DNA from: Arion vulgaris
Taxonomy: Eukaryota > Mollusca > Gastropoda > Stylommatophora > Arionidae
Length of the DNA: 64,000 nucleotides
Direction: 5' to 3'
Assembly: GCA_020796225.1 (NCBI GenBank)
Contig: CM036764.1
Coordinates: forward strand, 28,931,450-28,995,449
In this document: one piece after another, positions 28,801 to 34,892 of the stretch
How the letters are laid out: every line of letters begins with the position of its first letter
Numbering within the stretch: the first letter of the stretch is position 1
The notes under the pieces: generated by a model
Databases searched by the model: none
What the model was told of the DNA's origin: nothing
The model's input: only the letters and a program-made list of their open reading frames with translations
Translations under genes and position numbers: made by a program

Positions 28801-31800
28801 TTTGCTGGCCTATTTGTAAGTGCATAACTGGCACAATGTACAATCGCTCTTAGGCTCAGATCATATACAAATCACAAAGAATGGTTTAACAAGTGGTCGA
28901 TATAGAGCACTCAAAGTAGAAGCAGGCTCACTTAGAGAACAAATATTTGTGTTTTGGCGTGAGTAAACCCTGCAGAAAAATTATAGAGTGTGAAAGACAG
29001 TCTAGTACTATCCTGGCAACTCCTGACACCAAGTTAACTAAGCTAATGTAATTTATTTAGAAATATCAAAACATTTGGGGAGAGACACGATATACTACAT
29101 GGAAAACACATTATTTTCTTTAAAAAACTGTCTATGCTTGACTGTAAATTACAAGAAAAGCTTTGCAAGATACAGTAGAAGGATGCACATTGATAATTTC
29201 TACATCAACACATTATTCTATTTAATCAAGACTGAAGAAGACTTGATGAAGACAATATTATGAGAATACTATTAAGGAAGAAAGTAGATAGCACAGAAGT
29301 TAGCGCTTGCTTCAGAGTTGTGTGGTTCCAGGATCAAATTTCACAGTGGGCATAGAGTTTTTTCTGACTGTAACAGCTTTCAGGTCAACTCAGCCTCAAT
29401 TGGATACCAGAGAAACACTAGAAAGAAAATTAGGTCCACATGATGTTATACACTTCCTTCAAAATACATTGGTCAAAGAAAAATATGGGTTTAACATTGC
29501 AGTTTCTAATAAACTTCATGGTATGGAAATGATATCTTTTACTTTTTTACCATCAAGGAAAACTGTTGGATCAAATATTGTGCAAAATCTATTAAGATTT
29601 AAAGCCGAAGGATTGACTTCATTGCAATGGGTTTTATCTCATATGGCTCACTCTCTCTCTGCAGAAATGGCATGCCACTTGCTGAGAGTATTGCATAAAG
29701 CCCGAACTCCGGCAACAATCCTTGGAGTCTCTGGAAAAATGCACTCGTGAACAGAACGGTGTGGTCCGAATTCAAACCCACGACCTTTGGAATACATGAC
29801 AATGGCTTAACAACTTAGCCACAGAATACATTTAACCAACCCCACCCAAACAACACACCTGAGCAGTCCACTCAATCATACGTCTGATTTCTGGTCTTTT
29901 CTCTGGCCATGCTGATACACTTTGAATGGCTACTGCCTCTGCCAACCTCTGGACATAGACACCTTGCCTTTCATCAATATGCCTGGGAGACAACATTTAT
30001 AACATTAGTATTATAGATCTCAGATCCTAGACTAATTTTGTTCTCTCGTTCAATAAGTCAATCTCTATACTTCTCTCTGGGTGTACAATAAGAATGTATA
30101 TCTATAACTGTAACAAGTAATACTATATTAAGAATAAAAAGGATCCTAAGTAATTAATATTTCATATACTTTGATGGTGAATTTTGATGAACTCTGTTGT
30201 TTTTAGATGATCATAACTTGTCTTCTTGCTATTCAGACTTGGGCCTTTGTTTTTGTTACCTTCTGTCTCCACCATTGCAGCTCATTATAAAATTTATCAA
30301 CATCTTTCTCTGCCCGTTGTTGGTGTATAAATCTGTACAAAATTAATATCCCAATGTATTTCATTGCGGAAGTTAAGAAATGACTGCAGAATAGCGGCTA
30401 CTGTCAGAAAATAGAGAAAATTATTACAACTTTGCTGAGAGAGGCAAGAAATATTGGTCTCAGTTCCATAGAGGAGATTGAGCGAGTTGCCCAGGATAGA
30501 GCATTATGGAGAAATTGCTTGCAGGTCCTATGTAACATGTAACGGTACTAGAGGAATTATTATTATTATTACCTATACTATTCTGGGACAAGCTCTTTTG
30601 AATCCCTAGCTCTGACTGATCAGTGACTTCAATAACTCTCTTGAATGATAATCATGTAACAATTGTGGAAAGCAACGCTATAGTCTTAGTGCTGTTTCCG
30701 GATCCCTTACAGGGTGATAATTACAAATTCAAAATAATATTTTATACATAACTGCTAGAAGTATTGTAAAGTTATGTGTCTATTTTCACATCAAGGGTTA
30801 CTTTCAGAGATTGTTTACTACTATCAGTTTTTTTGTTGATAATTTTTTTAATAGTACCAAAAAGTGGTATATAGTACCAAAATCATGACATATTGTCGTC
30901 AAAATCTGTTTAATGTTTTTGAGGATGTTTTTTGCTGATGAGTTAGATAGAATCAGACAGTAATATAGGGGAAATTTTGATGGTATTTAATCTGTAGGCT
31001 TTAATTCTAGCGAAGAAGAGACAGATAATAAGACGGGAACCATCATAAAAAGAACCCTTACATGTGATAGTCACCTACACAGACTAAGACTGGTTCCATC
31101 ATCCACATGTGGTCAGACAGCCGAACACATCTTGCAAGATTGTCACCTGATGAATCAACTGCAGAAAGAAAACTGGCCAACAGAGACAAACAAGCCTTGA
31201 TGAACTAACAAATACAACATAATCCTGAGAACCGCACTCATTTTGTAGATATTGAACAACAGCGAACGAGAAGAATAAGATCACATGTGATGGGCTTGGT
31301 AAAGGGTATGTCAAACGGATCGAGAAAAAAGTCATTGAGAGGATAATGATGGCCATGAAGTTGATTGAACTGACTATTTAGAAAGCTTTCCTAGTCAGTG
31401 TTCTTTCTCTGGTATGCTGTGCCTGCACATTCCTAACATTACGGTCCCATACAAGCTATGTTATGATCATGATAACATATGAATACAAAAGATGCACGCC
31501 AAGTTTTATAAAATAAAAAGAATATAGCTTTGCACTTTATCATACCGACATTACTCGGCAATAAATATTGTCATAAAAATGAATGGATTAATTGGTTTAT
31601 TCTGATGTAGTGATACTAGTGTCAGTGAGTGATAGTCTAAAAGTCTTCTTAGCCTGCAAAATTACTTTCTAGATTCTTTTTTCAAGAAGTAAATATGCCA
31701 AATCAAATGCAATGACATGACGTAATAATAATGGATATTAATTTATTAAATTAAATAGCTAGTTTTATCAATTTGTATCAAGTATGTGGCAGTAATGTGA

Positions 31801-31969
31801 CGATATTTGATCAGAATATGAATATTTAAAGTACCGAGAAAAATGCAAACTCAGATGAAACCTGGATTCCTCATTTCAAATATTATTATTCATTATATCA
31901 TTTCGACTTCCTTATTGTCATGACTCTAAATGTAATGAAACCATCAACTTACGCAAACAGTTTCTCCAT
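4728..31969 (-). CDS. CNDP2: Cytosolic non-specific dipeptidase (CNDP2-like, peptidase family M20), 14 coding exons
   Basis: Homologues hydrolyse Cys-Gly and other dipeptides in the cytosol as a dimer with two divalent metals per active site. Joining 31969-31953, 29982-29859, 28401-28231, 24639-24559, 20904-20830, 18248-18168, 16748-16675, 14805-14731, 13273-13129, 11785-11686, 8854-8683, 7733-7648, 6615-6449 and 4778-4728 gives 1419 nt: 472 residues plus TAG, with consistent phase at all 13 junctions. The human protein is, from memory, 475 residues. Visible blocks are [59 protein letters not shown] and [12 protein letters not shown]. By alignment with the mammalian enzyme the metal ligands are H96, D129, E164, D192 and H442, with D98 and E163 catalytic; all are present. 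The lid/dimerisation domain lies roughly at residues 205-375. No signal peptide is seen, consistent with a cytosolic enzyme. A second possible first exon lies at 34741-34757. Splicing is inferred from sequence, without transcript data. Confidence 0.95.
5085..5180 (-). pseudogene. Decayed copy of the end of dipeptidase exon 13
   Basis: On the minus strand the bases from AAATGAAAAAATCAAC to a GTAAG and then CTCAACAATGTT follow the end of exon 13 ([12 protein letters not shown]), its donor and intron start at 6430-6500. In-frame stops interrupt the copy, so it is not usable. It may be a small tandem duplication. Confidence 0.5.
5215..5405 (-). mobile_element. SINE family B copy, truncated
   Basis: Minus-strand copy retaining the family tail (aaagctccatattgaccacttg on the plus strand) through the gtagctctctaggccccttacctcagtc stretch. 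The head is missing. Confidence 0.7.
5440..5830 (-). mobile_element. LINE C-terminal zinc-knuckle fragment
   Basis: Minus-strand reading gives [17 protein letters not shown] and then [17 protein letters not shown]. The TEHVLQDCP block is the cysteine/histidine region that ends the RNase H-bearing LINE ORF (compare 26761-26860). It lies in intron 13. Confidence 0.8.
5955..6084 (+). mobile_element. Short repeat shared with 43755-43880
   Basis: Shares the ccctcgccggtgctatgaag and atggttactcaccgaagtgc blocks with 43755-43880, where the element ends in a (TCAA)n run. Probably a SINE; no clear pol III boxes. Confidence 0.6.
6096..6345 (-). mobile_element. SINE family A copy with target-site duplication
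   Basis: Direct repeats gatgatggtcc at 6085-6095 and 6346-6356 bound a minus-strand copy with a GAAGAAG tail on the left and a CGCCTGAGTGG head on the right. Confidence 0.92.
6449..6615 (-). CDS. CNDP2: Dipeptidase exon 13 (last metal histidine)
   Basis: Encodes [39 protein letters not shown], then [17 protein letters not shown]442 is the predicted last metal ligand. The donor is GTAAGT. The 3' end of this exon with its donor has a decayed copy near 5.1 kb. Confidence 0.96.
6665..6925. repeat. Degenerate minisatellite in intron 12
   Basis: Repeated ttgataattgttcaataatt and ttgatgtcag motifs at roughly 30-45 bp intervals. Confidence 0.75.
6940..7165 (+). mobile_element. LINE tail fragment
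   Basis: Plus-strand reading [21 protein letters not shown], then [10 protein letters not shown], matches the R-W-x-D-x-I-x...A-x-x-R-x-x-W region of LINE C-termini. Frame is interrupted. Confidence 0.65.
7245..7499 (+). mobile_element. SINE family B copy with target-site duplication
   Basis: Direct repeats actatccagtct at 7233-7244 and 7500-7511. Complete head, core and tail ending GAAGAAGAAG. Confidence 0.93.
7648..7733 (-). CDS. CNDP2: Dipeptidase exon 12
   Basis: Encodes [20 protein letters not shown] then [17 protein letters not shown] is diagnostic of the family. The exon is 86 nt, with acceptor CTCAG and donor GTGAGT. Confidence 0.94.
7786..8012 (+). mobile_element. tRNA-derived SINE family C, 5' truncated, after a (TA)n run
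   Basis: A (TA)n run at 7788-7813 precedes the element. Box B-like GGTTCAATTCCGCGGG is followed by gctggcagaaaagccacagg, a body with ttacggtgttcatggcac, and a poly(A) run. The fuller copy is at 14278-14481. Confidence 0.85.
8015..8290 (+). mobile_element. Old SINE with gacgttagaggtacttgcaa block
   Basis: Shares ttcaggcgtagtcat, acatgctttccttatcacca and aggtacttg..attagatcc with copies near 1600, 20000 and 23020. Diverged. Confidence 0.65.
8405..8620 (+). mobile_element. tRNA-derived SINE family D copy
   Basis: Begins with a tRNA-like box A (ttacgcctttgccttgcgag) and box B region (ggattcggatctggacc). The body has gacccctaggatttgtgcc and ends ctatgaagtcaatcctttgg. It lies about 60 bp from exon 11 in intron 11. 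Confidence 0.8.
8683..8854 (-). CDS. CNDP2: Dipeptidase exon 11
   Basis: Encodes [38 protein letters not shown], then a charged helix ending [25 protein letters not shown] is one of the most conserved CNDP2 blocks and carries predicted substrate-binding residues. The donor is GTAAGT. Confidence 0.95.
8960..9930 (-). mobile_element. LINE fragment: reverse transcriptase with FADD box
   Basis: Minus-strand readings [20 protein letters not shown] (catalytic FADD) and [20 protein letters not shown] place this at the RT palm/thumb through the C-terminal linker. Several frameshifts separate the pieces. It sits in intron 10 and is 5' truncated near 9930. Confidence 0.9.
9931..10430. other. Intron 10 DNA, AT-rich
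   Basis: A short direct repeat catgacccagtcaa lies at the LINE edge (9890-9930). Nothing else recognised. Confidence 0.35.
10712..10935 (+). mobile_element. tRNA-derived SINE family D copy
   Basis: Box A-like atgattaagatgtttgcc and box B-like gtgttcaaatccggaccg. Then the family body (agtcacatgtgcaatttgtt; catgccatttctgcc) and gcaatgaagttaaatcctt. Confidence 0.85.
10957..11118 (-). mobile_element. SINE family A copy, 5' truncated, with target-site duplication
   Basis: Direct repeats tgaacattagt at 10946-10956 and 11119-11129 bound an insert that stops in the aaatcggatgcac segment. This is 5' truncation at insertion, as expected for target-primed reverse transcription. Confidence 0.9.
11210..11540. 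mobile_element. SINE remnants
   Basis: Contains ggacaccagt..gtaaagcaggc and a block with accagagaaatacttggaaat plus atcacccagtgttgcatgc, shared with copies near 18340, 29290 and 57225. Confidence 0.55.
11686..11785 (-). CDS. CNDP2: Dipeptidase exon 10
   Basis: Encodes [20 protein letters not shown] then [13 protein letters not shown]. The RW.(Y/H)PSLS.HG segment is typical of CNDP enzymes. The donor is GTAATG; it is weaker than the others but the flanking coding match is clear. Confidence 0.92.
12603..12856 (+). mobile_element. SINE family A, full-length reference copy
   Basis: Perfect 12-bp direct repeats actccctggcac at 12591-12602 and 12857-12868 define a 254-bp element. It starts CGCCCGAGTGGTTACC, contains GTAAAGAATAGAACCACTG and CATGTCGTAAGAGGCGACTA, and ends in a GAAGGAGAAG purine tail. 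It lies in intron 9. Confidence 0.95.
13129..13273 (-). CDS. CNDP2: Dipeptidase exon 9
   Basis: Encodes [38 protein letters not shown], then [10 protein letters not shown]. It corresponds to the family stretch containing LMGSL..ILIPGI. The donor is GTATGT and the exon ends in phase 0. Confidence 0.93.
13690..13912 (+). repeat. Minisatellite, unit about 53-63 bp
   Basis: Four copies of a unit with tctactttgcctttcctctg and ttagcaaagtagttcca. In intron 8. Confidence 0.8.
13975..14222. mobile_element. Foldback/MITE-like element with inverted arms of about 75 bp
   Basis: Left arm 13975-14060 and right arm 14140-14222 are imperfect reverse complements (aacaaagtactgtagtttta against taaaactacagtactttgtt). 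No coding frame. Target-site duplication not established. Confidence 0.7.
14278..14481 (+). mobile_element. tRNA-derived SINE family C, near full length
   Basis: Head gcccagcgtgttcgtagcgc with box A (TAGCGCGTTGGACTACGGG) and box B (GGGTTCAATTCGCGGGA) about 45 bp later, then a body with cagatttacggtgtttgtgg and a poly(A) tail at 14470-14481. In intron 8. Confidence 0.9.
14731..14805 (-). CDS. CNDP2: Dipeptidase exon 8
   Basis: Encodes [20 protein letters not shown] then FGGT. This matches the start of the lid domain (RGICYFF..V.C...DLHSG). The exon is 75 nt, entering in the third base of arginine and leaving with two bases of valine. The donor is GTAAGT. Confidence 0.94.
14943..15037 (-). mobile_element. 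3' end of a LINE (family of 36165-36570)
   Basis: cgtcacactgctaccgggtt and tgttgcccagtgtcgtggtt match the end of the LINE tails at 36170-36240 and 45090-45165. Confidence 0.8.
15120..15290 (-). mobile_element. 3' end of an RNase H LINE (family of 40080-41228)
   Basis: Shares ggttattggttactaaactg, acccataagtgctcagtctt and catactgatggttcctgtg with the 3' end of the LINE at 40080. The ccaataa tail on the minus strand marks the insertion end. Confidence 0.85.
15291..15690 (+). mobile_element. LINE RT fragment
   Basis: Broken plus-strand readings, including [16 protein letters not shown] and LRHILGIS, match the RT thumb and following linker of a LINE different from its neighbour. Confidence 0.65.
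15700..15832. mobile_element. Two SINE family B heads in opposite orientation
   Basis: A plus-strand head (gtgctgccggggcccgcaag, to 15745) meets a minus-strand head and core (15750-15832, ending acacacgggcg). Together they form an imperfect palindrome. Confidence 0.75.
15845..16600 (+). repeat. 36-bp minisatellite (ataactaccactatgataacatc family)
   Basis: About 20 units made from tgataactaccactatgata and acatcactgactaca blocks, with shorter variants containing catgatagctaccattatga. It lies between exons 8 and 7. The open frames here (for example [11 protein letters not shown]) are by-products of a unit length divisible by three. Confidence 0.95.
16675..16748 (-). CDS. CNDP2: Dipeptidase exon 7 (aspartate metal ligand)
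   Basis: Encodes [20 protein letters not shown] then TYGL and two bases of an arginine codon. D192 in CISDN is a predicted metal ligand. It lies just upstream, in gene order, of the 36-bp minisatellite in intron 7. Confidence 0.95.
17210..17890 (+). repeat. 33-bp minisatellite (actgtatcagagtagcatc family)
   Basis: Unit gcactgtatcagagtagcat plus ccctctttgaggc, about twelve copies, split by a family A SINE at 17275-17525. The period of three codons keeps both strands open ([11 protein letters not shown] and [10 protein letters not shown] repeats). Intronic and probably non-coding. Confidence 0.95.
17275..17525 (-). mobile_element. SINE family A inserted in the 33-bp minisatellite
   Basis: Minus-strand copy from ttcttttcttctttggtcg to actcgggcg. 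Both sides carry cgcactgtatc, which fits a target-site duplication but is also part of the satellite unit. One unit beside the insertion lacks 11 bp. Confidence 0.9.
18168..18248 (-). CDS. CNDP2: Dipeptidase exon 6 (catalytic glutamates)
   Basis: 27 codons, residues 157-183: [20 protein letters not shown], then RKNDFLK. E163 is the predicted general base and E164 a metal ligand. Phase is 0 at both ends; the donor is GTGAGT. Confidence 0.95.
18340..18480 (+). mobile_element. SINE remnant (family of 57225-57415)
   Basis: Contains aaataggcactagggaaacac, gggaagtaaaggtgggtgtatg and tatcccccattgcttcaaga, matching the body of the family seen at 29290 and 57225. Confidence 0.55.
18776..19100 (-). 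mobile_element. tRNA-derived SINE family E with target-site duplication
   Basis: Near-identical direct repeats atac(c/a)gtgct at 18766-18775 and 19101-19110. On the minus strand it begins GGGGGACTGCCTAGAGTAG, has box A-like AGTAGCTCGGCCTGC and box B GGGTTCGAACCTA, and ends in poly(A). A second copy is at 40201-40519. Confidence 0.92.
19111..19500 (+). mobile_element. LINE C-terminal fragment
   Basis: Plus-strand reading [18 protein letters not shown] then [20 protein letters not shown] matches the linker after the RT of a LINE (E.WFYRRML.I.WT; R...F.GH..R). In-frame stops present. In intron 5. Confidence 0.85.
20000..20140 (+). mobile_element. Old SINE (family of 8015-8290)
   Basis: aaacgtagtcatggtgtctc, catgctttccttaccactag and gacttcagaggtacttgtaa blocks. 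Confidence 0.65.
20130..20620 (+). mobile_element. LINE tail fragment
   Basis: Interrupted plus-strand frame with [29 protein letters not shown] and [15 protein letters not shown]. This matches the (Y)KDTLK.SL..F.I....WE..A..R..WR..I..G pattern of mollusc-type LINE C-termini. Confidence 0.7.
20830..20904 (-). CDS. CNDP2: Dipeptidase exon 5
   Basis: 25 codons, residues 132-156: [14 protein letters not shown], then LEIPVNFK. It aligns with the GPVAGW..EIPVN stretch of mammalian CNDP2. Most homologues have G where this has A after DDK. Phase is 0 at both ends, with acceptor AACAG and donor GTTTGT. Confidence 0.92.
20960..21910 (+). mobile_element. LINE fragment: RT and RNase H
   Basis: Plus-strand pieces: [12 protein letters not shown] (RT FADD box, about 21003), [19 protein letters not shown], and the RNase H end [17 protein letters not shown] (about 21560-21615). 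The 3' UTR to about 21910 matches the LINE at 40080-41228 in reverse orientation. Several frameshifts; inactive. In intron 4. Confidence 0.9.
21965..22195 (+). mobile_element. SINE family B copy
   Basis: Head ttgtggtgccaaggcatgtt with gaaagcaaagaatagcatca, core catgtcgtaagagaagactg and tail gtggttaacatgtggtcgat. Internal deletions. Confidence 0.85.
22610..22860 (-). mobile_element. SINE family B copy
   Basis: Minus-strand copy running from the purine tail (ttcttcttc) at the left to cagcaacacacag at the right. Confidence 0.85.
23020..23160 (+). mobile_element. Old SINE (family of 8015-8290)
   Basis: ttcaggtgtagtcatggtac, agacctgctttcctttgatc and caacttcagaggtagcaatt blocks. Confidence 0.6.
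23170..23275 (-). mobile_element. LINE tail fragment
   Basis: Minus-strand reading [11 protein letters not shown], stop, [14 protein letters not shown] resembles the tail at 2400-2575. Confidence 0.6.
23276..24165. other. Intron 4 DNA, nothing recognised
   Basis: AT-rich; no repeat family or coding block identified. Confidence 0.4.
24170..24400 (-). mobile_element. LINE RT thumb fragment
   Basis: Minus-strand reading [20 protein letters not shown] then [18 protein letters not shown], matching the LR.C..P...YG.E.WT region. Uninterrupted over about 60 codons, but isolated in intron 4. Confidence 0.85.
24559..24639 (-). CDS. CNDP2: Dipeptidase exon 4 (bridging aspartate)
   Basis: 27 codons, residues 105-131: SDGWDTEPF, then [13 protein letters not shown]. 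The first D of TDDK (D129) is the predicted bridging metal ligand. The acceptor follows a run of nine T, and the donor is GTAAGT. Confidence 0.95.
24831..25385 (+). mobile_element. LINE RT/C-terminal fragment
   Basis: Plus-strand frame with [37 protein letters not shown] and a later frame-shifted R.RWRW..H segment around 25200. Ends near ctgtgctccgttgggagttg. In intron 3. Confidence 0.88.
25605..26078. mobile_element. Nested SINE family A pair (inverted)
   Basis: A plus-strand copy (25605-25791) is interrupted in its agtgatta..attggtc segment by a complete minus-strand copy (25792-26036). It resumes at 26037 with attggtcagaaaggacgaat and its GAAGAAG tail. The arrangement makes a long imperfect hairpin. 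Confidence 0.9.
26200..26420 (+). repeat. Short repeat also present at 28080-28170
   Basis: Block atcttcatatctaagtttgg then ctgcaataggtcagtaacat recurs at 28085-28150 on the other side of a LINE fragment. Sub-repeats with cttgccat and actattgcccc occur inside. Confidence 0.6.
26600..28065 (-). mobile_element. LINE fragment: RT end, RNase H and zinc-knuckle C-terminus
   Basis: Minus-strand order: RT end [18 protein letters not shown] (about 27840-27910); RNase [21 protein letters not shown] and [20 protein letters not shown] (about 27030-27390); and [20 protein letters not shown] (about 26755-26815). Frameshifts separate the three blocks. It is the best-preserved 3' half of this LINE lineage here and is inserted in intron 3. 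Confidence 0.93.
28231..28401 (-). CDS. CNDP2: Dipeptidase exon 3 (first metal ligand)
   Basis: Residues 48-104 in 57 whole codons. It includes [15 protein letters not shown] and the M20 signature [14 protein letters not shown], where H96 is a predicted metal ligand and D98 supports catalysis. The acceptor is TTCAG and the donor GTGACA. Confidence 0.95.
28672..28925 (+). mobile_element. SINE family B copy
   Basis: Head gtgtgttgtcggagctcgcc, core catgtcgtaagag, tail cctatttgtaagtgcataac and agtggtcgatatagagcac. In intron 2. Confidence 0.88.
29280..29490 (+). mobile_element. tRNA-like SINE (family of 57225-57415)
   Basis: Box A-like atagcacagaagttagcgct, box B-like gtggttccaggatcaaattt, then accagagaaacactagaaag and ggtccacatgatgttatac. 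In intron 2. Confidence 0.7.
29595..29820 (-). mobile_element. tRNA-derived SINE family D copy
   Basis: Minus-strand copy; box B reads gtgggtttgaattcggacc and the 3' end (plus-strand aaggattgacttcattgca) lies at the left. About 40 bp from exon 2. Confidence 0.8.
29859..29982 (-). CDS. CNDP2: Dipeptidase exon 2
   Basis: Residues 6-47, with acceptor CCCAG and donor GTGTGT. It contains [20 protein letters not shown] and then [20 protein letters not shown], matching the N-terminal helix of CNDP family peptidases. The exon is 124 nt, beginning with the last base of a split codon and ending in phase 0. Confidence 0.93.
30000..31030. other. Intron 1 DNA
   Basis: AT-rich, with no recognised element. 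30430-30530 repeats part of the stretch near 16800-16860 (cccaggatagagcattatgg in reverse complement similarity). Confidence 0.4.
31030..31290 (+). mobile_element. LINE zinc-knuckle C-terminal fragment
   Basis: Plus-strand reading [20 protein letters not shown] then [20 protein letters not shown], the terminal Cys/His block of an RNase H LINE. In intron 1. Confidence 0.85.
31953..31969 (-). CDS. CNDP2: Dipeptidase exon 1a (start codon exon)
   Basis: ATG GAG AAA CTG TTT GC followed by the donor GTAAGT. The split alanine codon is completed by the first G of exon 2 to give MEKLFAHIDERQG, matching the family N-terminus where a short leader precedes a Y/H-IDE motif. An upstream 30-bp E-box block lies 142 bp before the ATG. 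Confidence 0.85.
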
Positions 31970-32110
31970 ATCTGTTTATGTTCGAAGTACACCAGTTCTA
32001 TTCAAATAAGAACACGTTGCGACTTTTACAAATTCTTCTTGAAAGCTTATAGGCGAAACAGTAACTGGAAGTGGATAAATTGTTTGCCGTTAACTGTCAT
32101 GTGGCACGGC

Positions 32111-32140
32111 TCACGTGATCAAGTCATACAAATCACATGA
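32111..32140 (-). promoter_or_regulatory. Conserved E-box block upstream of exon 1a
   Basis: A 30-bp block containing the palindrome TCACGTGA and a second CACATG half. The identical 30 bp lies upstream of exon 1b at 34893-34922 although surrounding bases have diverged. It starts 142 bp upstream of the exon 1a ATG. CACGTG E-boxes bind bHLH factors (MITF/TFEB, USF, MYC type); use here is inferred. Confidence 0.5.
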
Positions 32141-32474
32141 TAAGCTCGAAGACGTTTTGGGCAGGTCAAATTGTAATTCTCTGGGGAAAATGGTCTATTT
32201 ATTCATTGGGCATTCACATGCGTGCTCTGTCCTCAGATGCAGCAGCCAACCCAAAGTCCACTTGCTCACCGTACCCATGAAAAGTTGACTAGTATATCTT
32301 CGCTTTCCACCACGAAGACGATACTGTCTGACATGTCCAAACTTACATACTGGGTTTTTTTATTTCTGAGACGTGACCGTGAATATGGTTAGGTTTGTCT
32401 TATTTGATAGTAACGCATGTATACGGTTAAACAAAAACAGTGAAAGCAATCTCATAGTAATACGGTATTTAAAT

Positions 32475-32742
32475 CGCCCATGTGGCGCCGGGGCCCGCAA
32501 GGAAGCAAAAATAGTGCCATCGGACCCACAAGACATGTCAATTTCCATGTCGTAAGAGGCGACTGATGTAGAATCTAGGGAAGCGACCCTAGTAAATAAA
32601 AAGCATGGCCGAAATCAGATGTGCTGGTCTACTTGTAGGCGCATAACTGGCACAACGTACAATCGCTATTATGCTCAGCTCACATACAAATCACACAGAG
32701 TGGTTAACAAGTGGTCGATATGGAGCGCTCGAAGAAGAAGAA
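32475..32742 (+). mobile_element. SINE family B copy with target-site duplication
   Basis: Direct repeats ggtatttaaat at 32464-32474 and 32743-32753. Full head to GAAGAAGAAG tail; a short internal duplication gacatgtcaatttccatgtc is present. Confidence 0.94.
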
Positions 32743-33009
32743 GGTATTTAAATGACTGATATCTCACAAATGTTATGTCTGAAAGGGAGGTGACGTGAAT
32801 CTCTTCCATACATTTGCAATTTGAAAATTCTACGGTCAATAATTTGTGTTCGCTCTAAAGTAACTACTTCTCAACCAGTCCTTGTAACTGGTTTATGATC
32901 TGAGTCAAAGAGCATTAGAACACGGTGCCATTAACATTATTGCAATGCTGCGTAAGCATTCTGGATATGCAACATGTTCAACCGATTTAGAACACTTAAC
33001 GACTTAGTC

Positions 33010-33125
33010 GAAGACAAATGAATTATGCGTTTTCACTCTATGTTATTTTCCTTGAGTTTACCCTATTACCTGTTTTTCTTTTTGTACCCTATTCCAACTA
33101 ATTGAGTACTTGTGGTGATATTTCT
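33010..33125. repeat. Dispersed repeat shared with 36838-36965
   Basis: gaagacaaatgaattatgcg, then attgagtacttgtggtgata and tttcttcttaagtaac, recur in order at 36838-36965. Confidence 0.65.
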
Positions 33126-33127
33126 TC

Positions 33128-33388
33128 TTAAGTAACTTCTTCGAGTGCTCCATATCGACCACTTGTTAACCACTATTTGTGATTTTTATGTGATCTGAGT
33201 CTAAGAGCGATTGTACGTTGTGTCAGTTATAAGTCTACAAGTAGGCCAGTACATAGATTTCTGTGACGCTTTTATTTACTAGGGTAGCTTCCCTAGGCCC
33301 CTACTTCAGTCGCCTCGTACGACATGCCGTGTAGGTCGCAGTGTTACTATTCTTTGCTCCACTTGTAAGCCCCAGCACTACACGGGCG
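33128..33388 (-). mobile_element. SINE family B copy
   Basis: Minus-strand copy from ttcttcgagtgctccatatc to cactacacgggcg; all family landmarks are present. Confidence 0.9.
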
Positions 33389-34254
33389 GTGAGTACAATG
33401 AAATGTGAAGATACAAGTAAGTTAAATAAGAGAAAACTCTGAAACATAATTTGTGCATGTCTCTTAATACTTCCATGTGTTGCTGGTGTTCTGTTAGGAA
33501 ATCAACTAATATTAATTAACAATCTAATCTAGCTCTGATGTTGGAGGAGGCAAGACCAAATGACTGGGATCACTGAGAAATAATAAAGAAACAGGCATTC
33601 ATAGGATAATGATGGCCATGAAGTTGATTGAACTGACTATTTAGAAAACTTTCATATGCAATGTCCTTTCTCTTGTATGCTTGGCCAGTACATTACTAAC
33701 ATTCCGACTCCGAACAAACTACGACGACATACGAATACAAAATATGCACGCCAAGTTTTATTTTTTTTTAAGTTAAAGAATATAGCTTTATACTTCAGCT
33801 TACAGACTTTATTCAGCAAGAAATGTTGTCACAAAAGTAAATTAAAATGGATTATTTGGTTTATTCTGATGTCTCTCGTCCCACTTGTCATACACCGCCA
33901 TAAAAAGCGGTGCTACAGACAGTAGCGACAGTGGGTTTTTTTTCCTGATGTTTAAGTCTGGACAATTTCTTCCTATATGCAAAATCAAAAATGCATTGAC
34001 GCAACAAAATAAATATAATAATAGATATTAACTCTACAATACGACAAGGCACATGACAAACCTTTCTAGCAGCACCAATTTTCACACAAACCTCATCATG
34101 AAAAAGATCACCAATAAACACTAGAATACTTTGCTTCCTAGTGTTTCTGTGGTATTAAATTGGAACTTGGTTGACCTGAGAAACCTGGATCAATTGTGGA
34201 ATTGATCATCAGAACCCTAGTCTACAAAGCAAGTGTCCTAATCACCACGCTATC

Positions 34255-34475
34255 GAGTCTCTAGTGTGCGTATCTTCTCTTCCACTATTTACTTCTTTAT
34301 AGAAGTGTTGGGGAAAACGTAGTGATCTTGTGTGTGCTTGTTTTAAGGCACTTTGTAAGCTGATTTTCATTTTCGTAAGGCTGTTTTTGATGCCGTCGTT
34401 CCATGTTTTGCGTGGTCTTCCTCTTGCCTTGTACTCATTATACTTGTTCTGTGTGCGTATATTTGGAGGCAATGG
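34255..34475 (-). mobile_element. LINE tail fragment inside the upstream duplication
   Basis: Minus-strand reading ARGRPRKTWNDGIKNSLTKM then KISLQSALKQA matches the G-R-P-R-K-T-W linker of LINE ORFs. Confidence 0.75.
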
Positions 34476-34740
34476 TAATAAAATGCCTTAGTTTCAACGA
34501 CTGACGAAGCAATATTGATTGACTGTTACTATGTTCCCAATGGAAGGACATACATGCCTTCGCCTGCTTTATTAATTATTATTTCAAAATAATTACAGCT
34601 CGTTTTATAAATTTGTATTTGACGATATCTGGTCAGAATATGAATACTTAAAGTACCGAGAATGATACAAGCTGTGGATTTCAAACATTATATTACTTCT
34701 ACCTCCTCGTCCTGCAAATGTAATGCAGCCATAAACTTAC

Positions 34741-34757
34741 GCAAATAGTCGCTGCAT
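34741..34757 (-). CDS. CNDP2: Alternative or duplicated first coding exon of the dipeptidase gene (exon 1b)
   Basis: Reads ATG then five codons (MQRLFA after splicing), ending TTTGC before a GTAAG donor. This is the same length, phase and donor as exon 1a at 31953-31969 (MEKLFA). It sits inside a duplicated block that also carries promoter and intron 1 sequence. It would splice in frame to exon 2 at 29982, giving a 472-residue protein differing at two N-terminal positions. It could equally be a silent remnant. Confidence 0.6.
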
Positions 34758-34892
34758 GTCTGTTTCTGTTCGAAGTACACCAGTTCTACTCAAATAAGAC
34801 CACGTACACGACTTTATAAATTTTCTTTGAAAGCTTATACGCGATACTGGTGGTGCATAAATTGTTGGTCGTTAGCTGTCATGTTGCACGTT

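Larger units (their letters stand above)
31330..32175. repeat. Segmental duplication copy 1 (intron 1, exon 1a, promoter)
   Basis: Homologous in the same order to 33600-34945. Matches include the stretch starting aggataatgatggccatgaa, the atgcacgccaagtttta segment, the exon and the E-box block. Similarity is high but broken by small indels. Confidence 0.85.
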
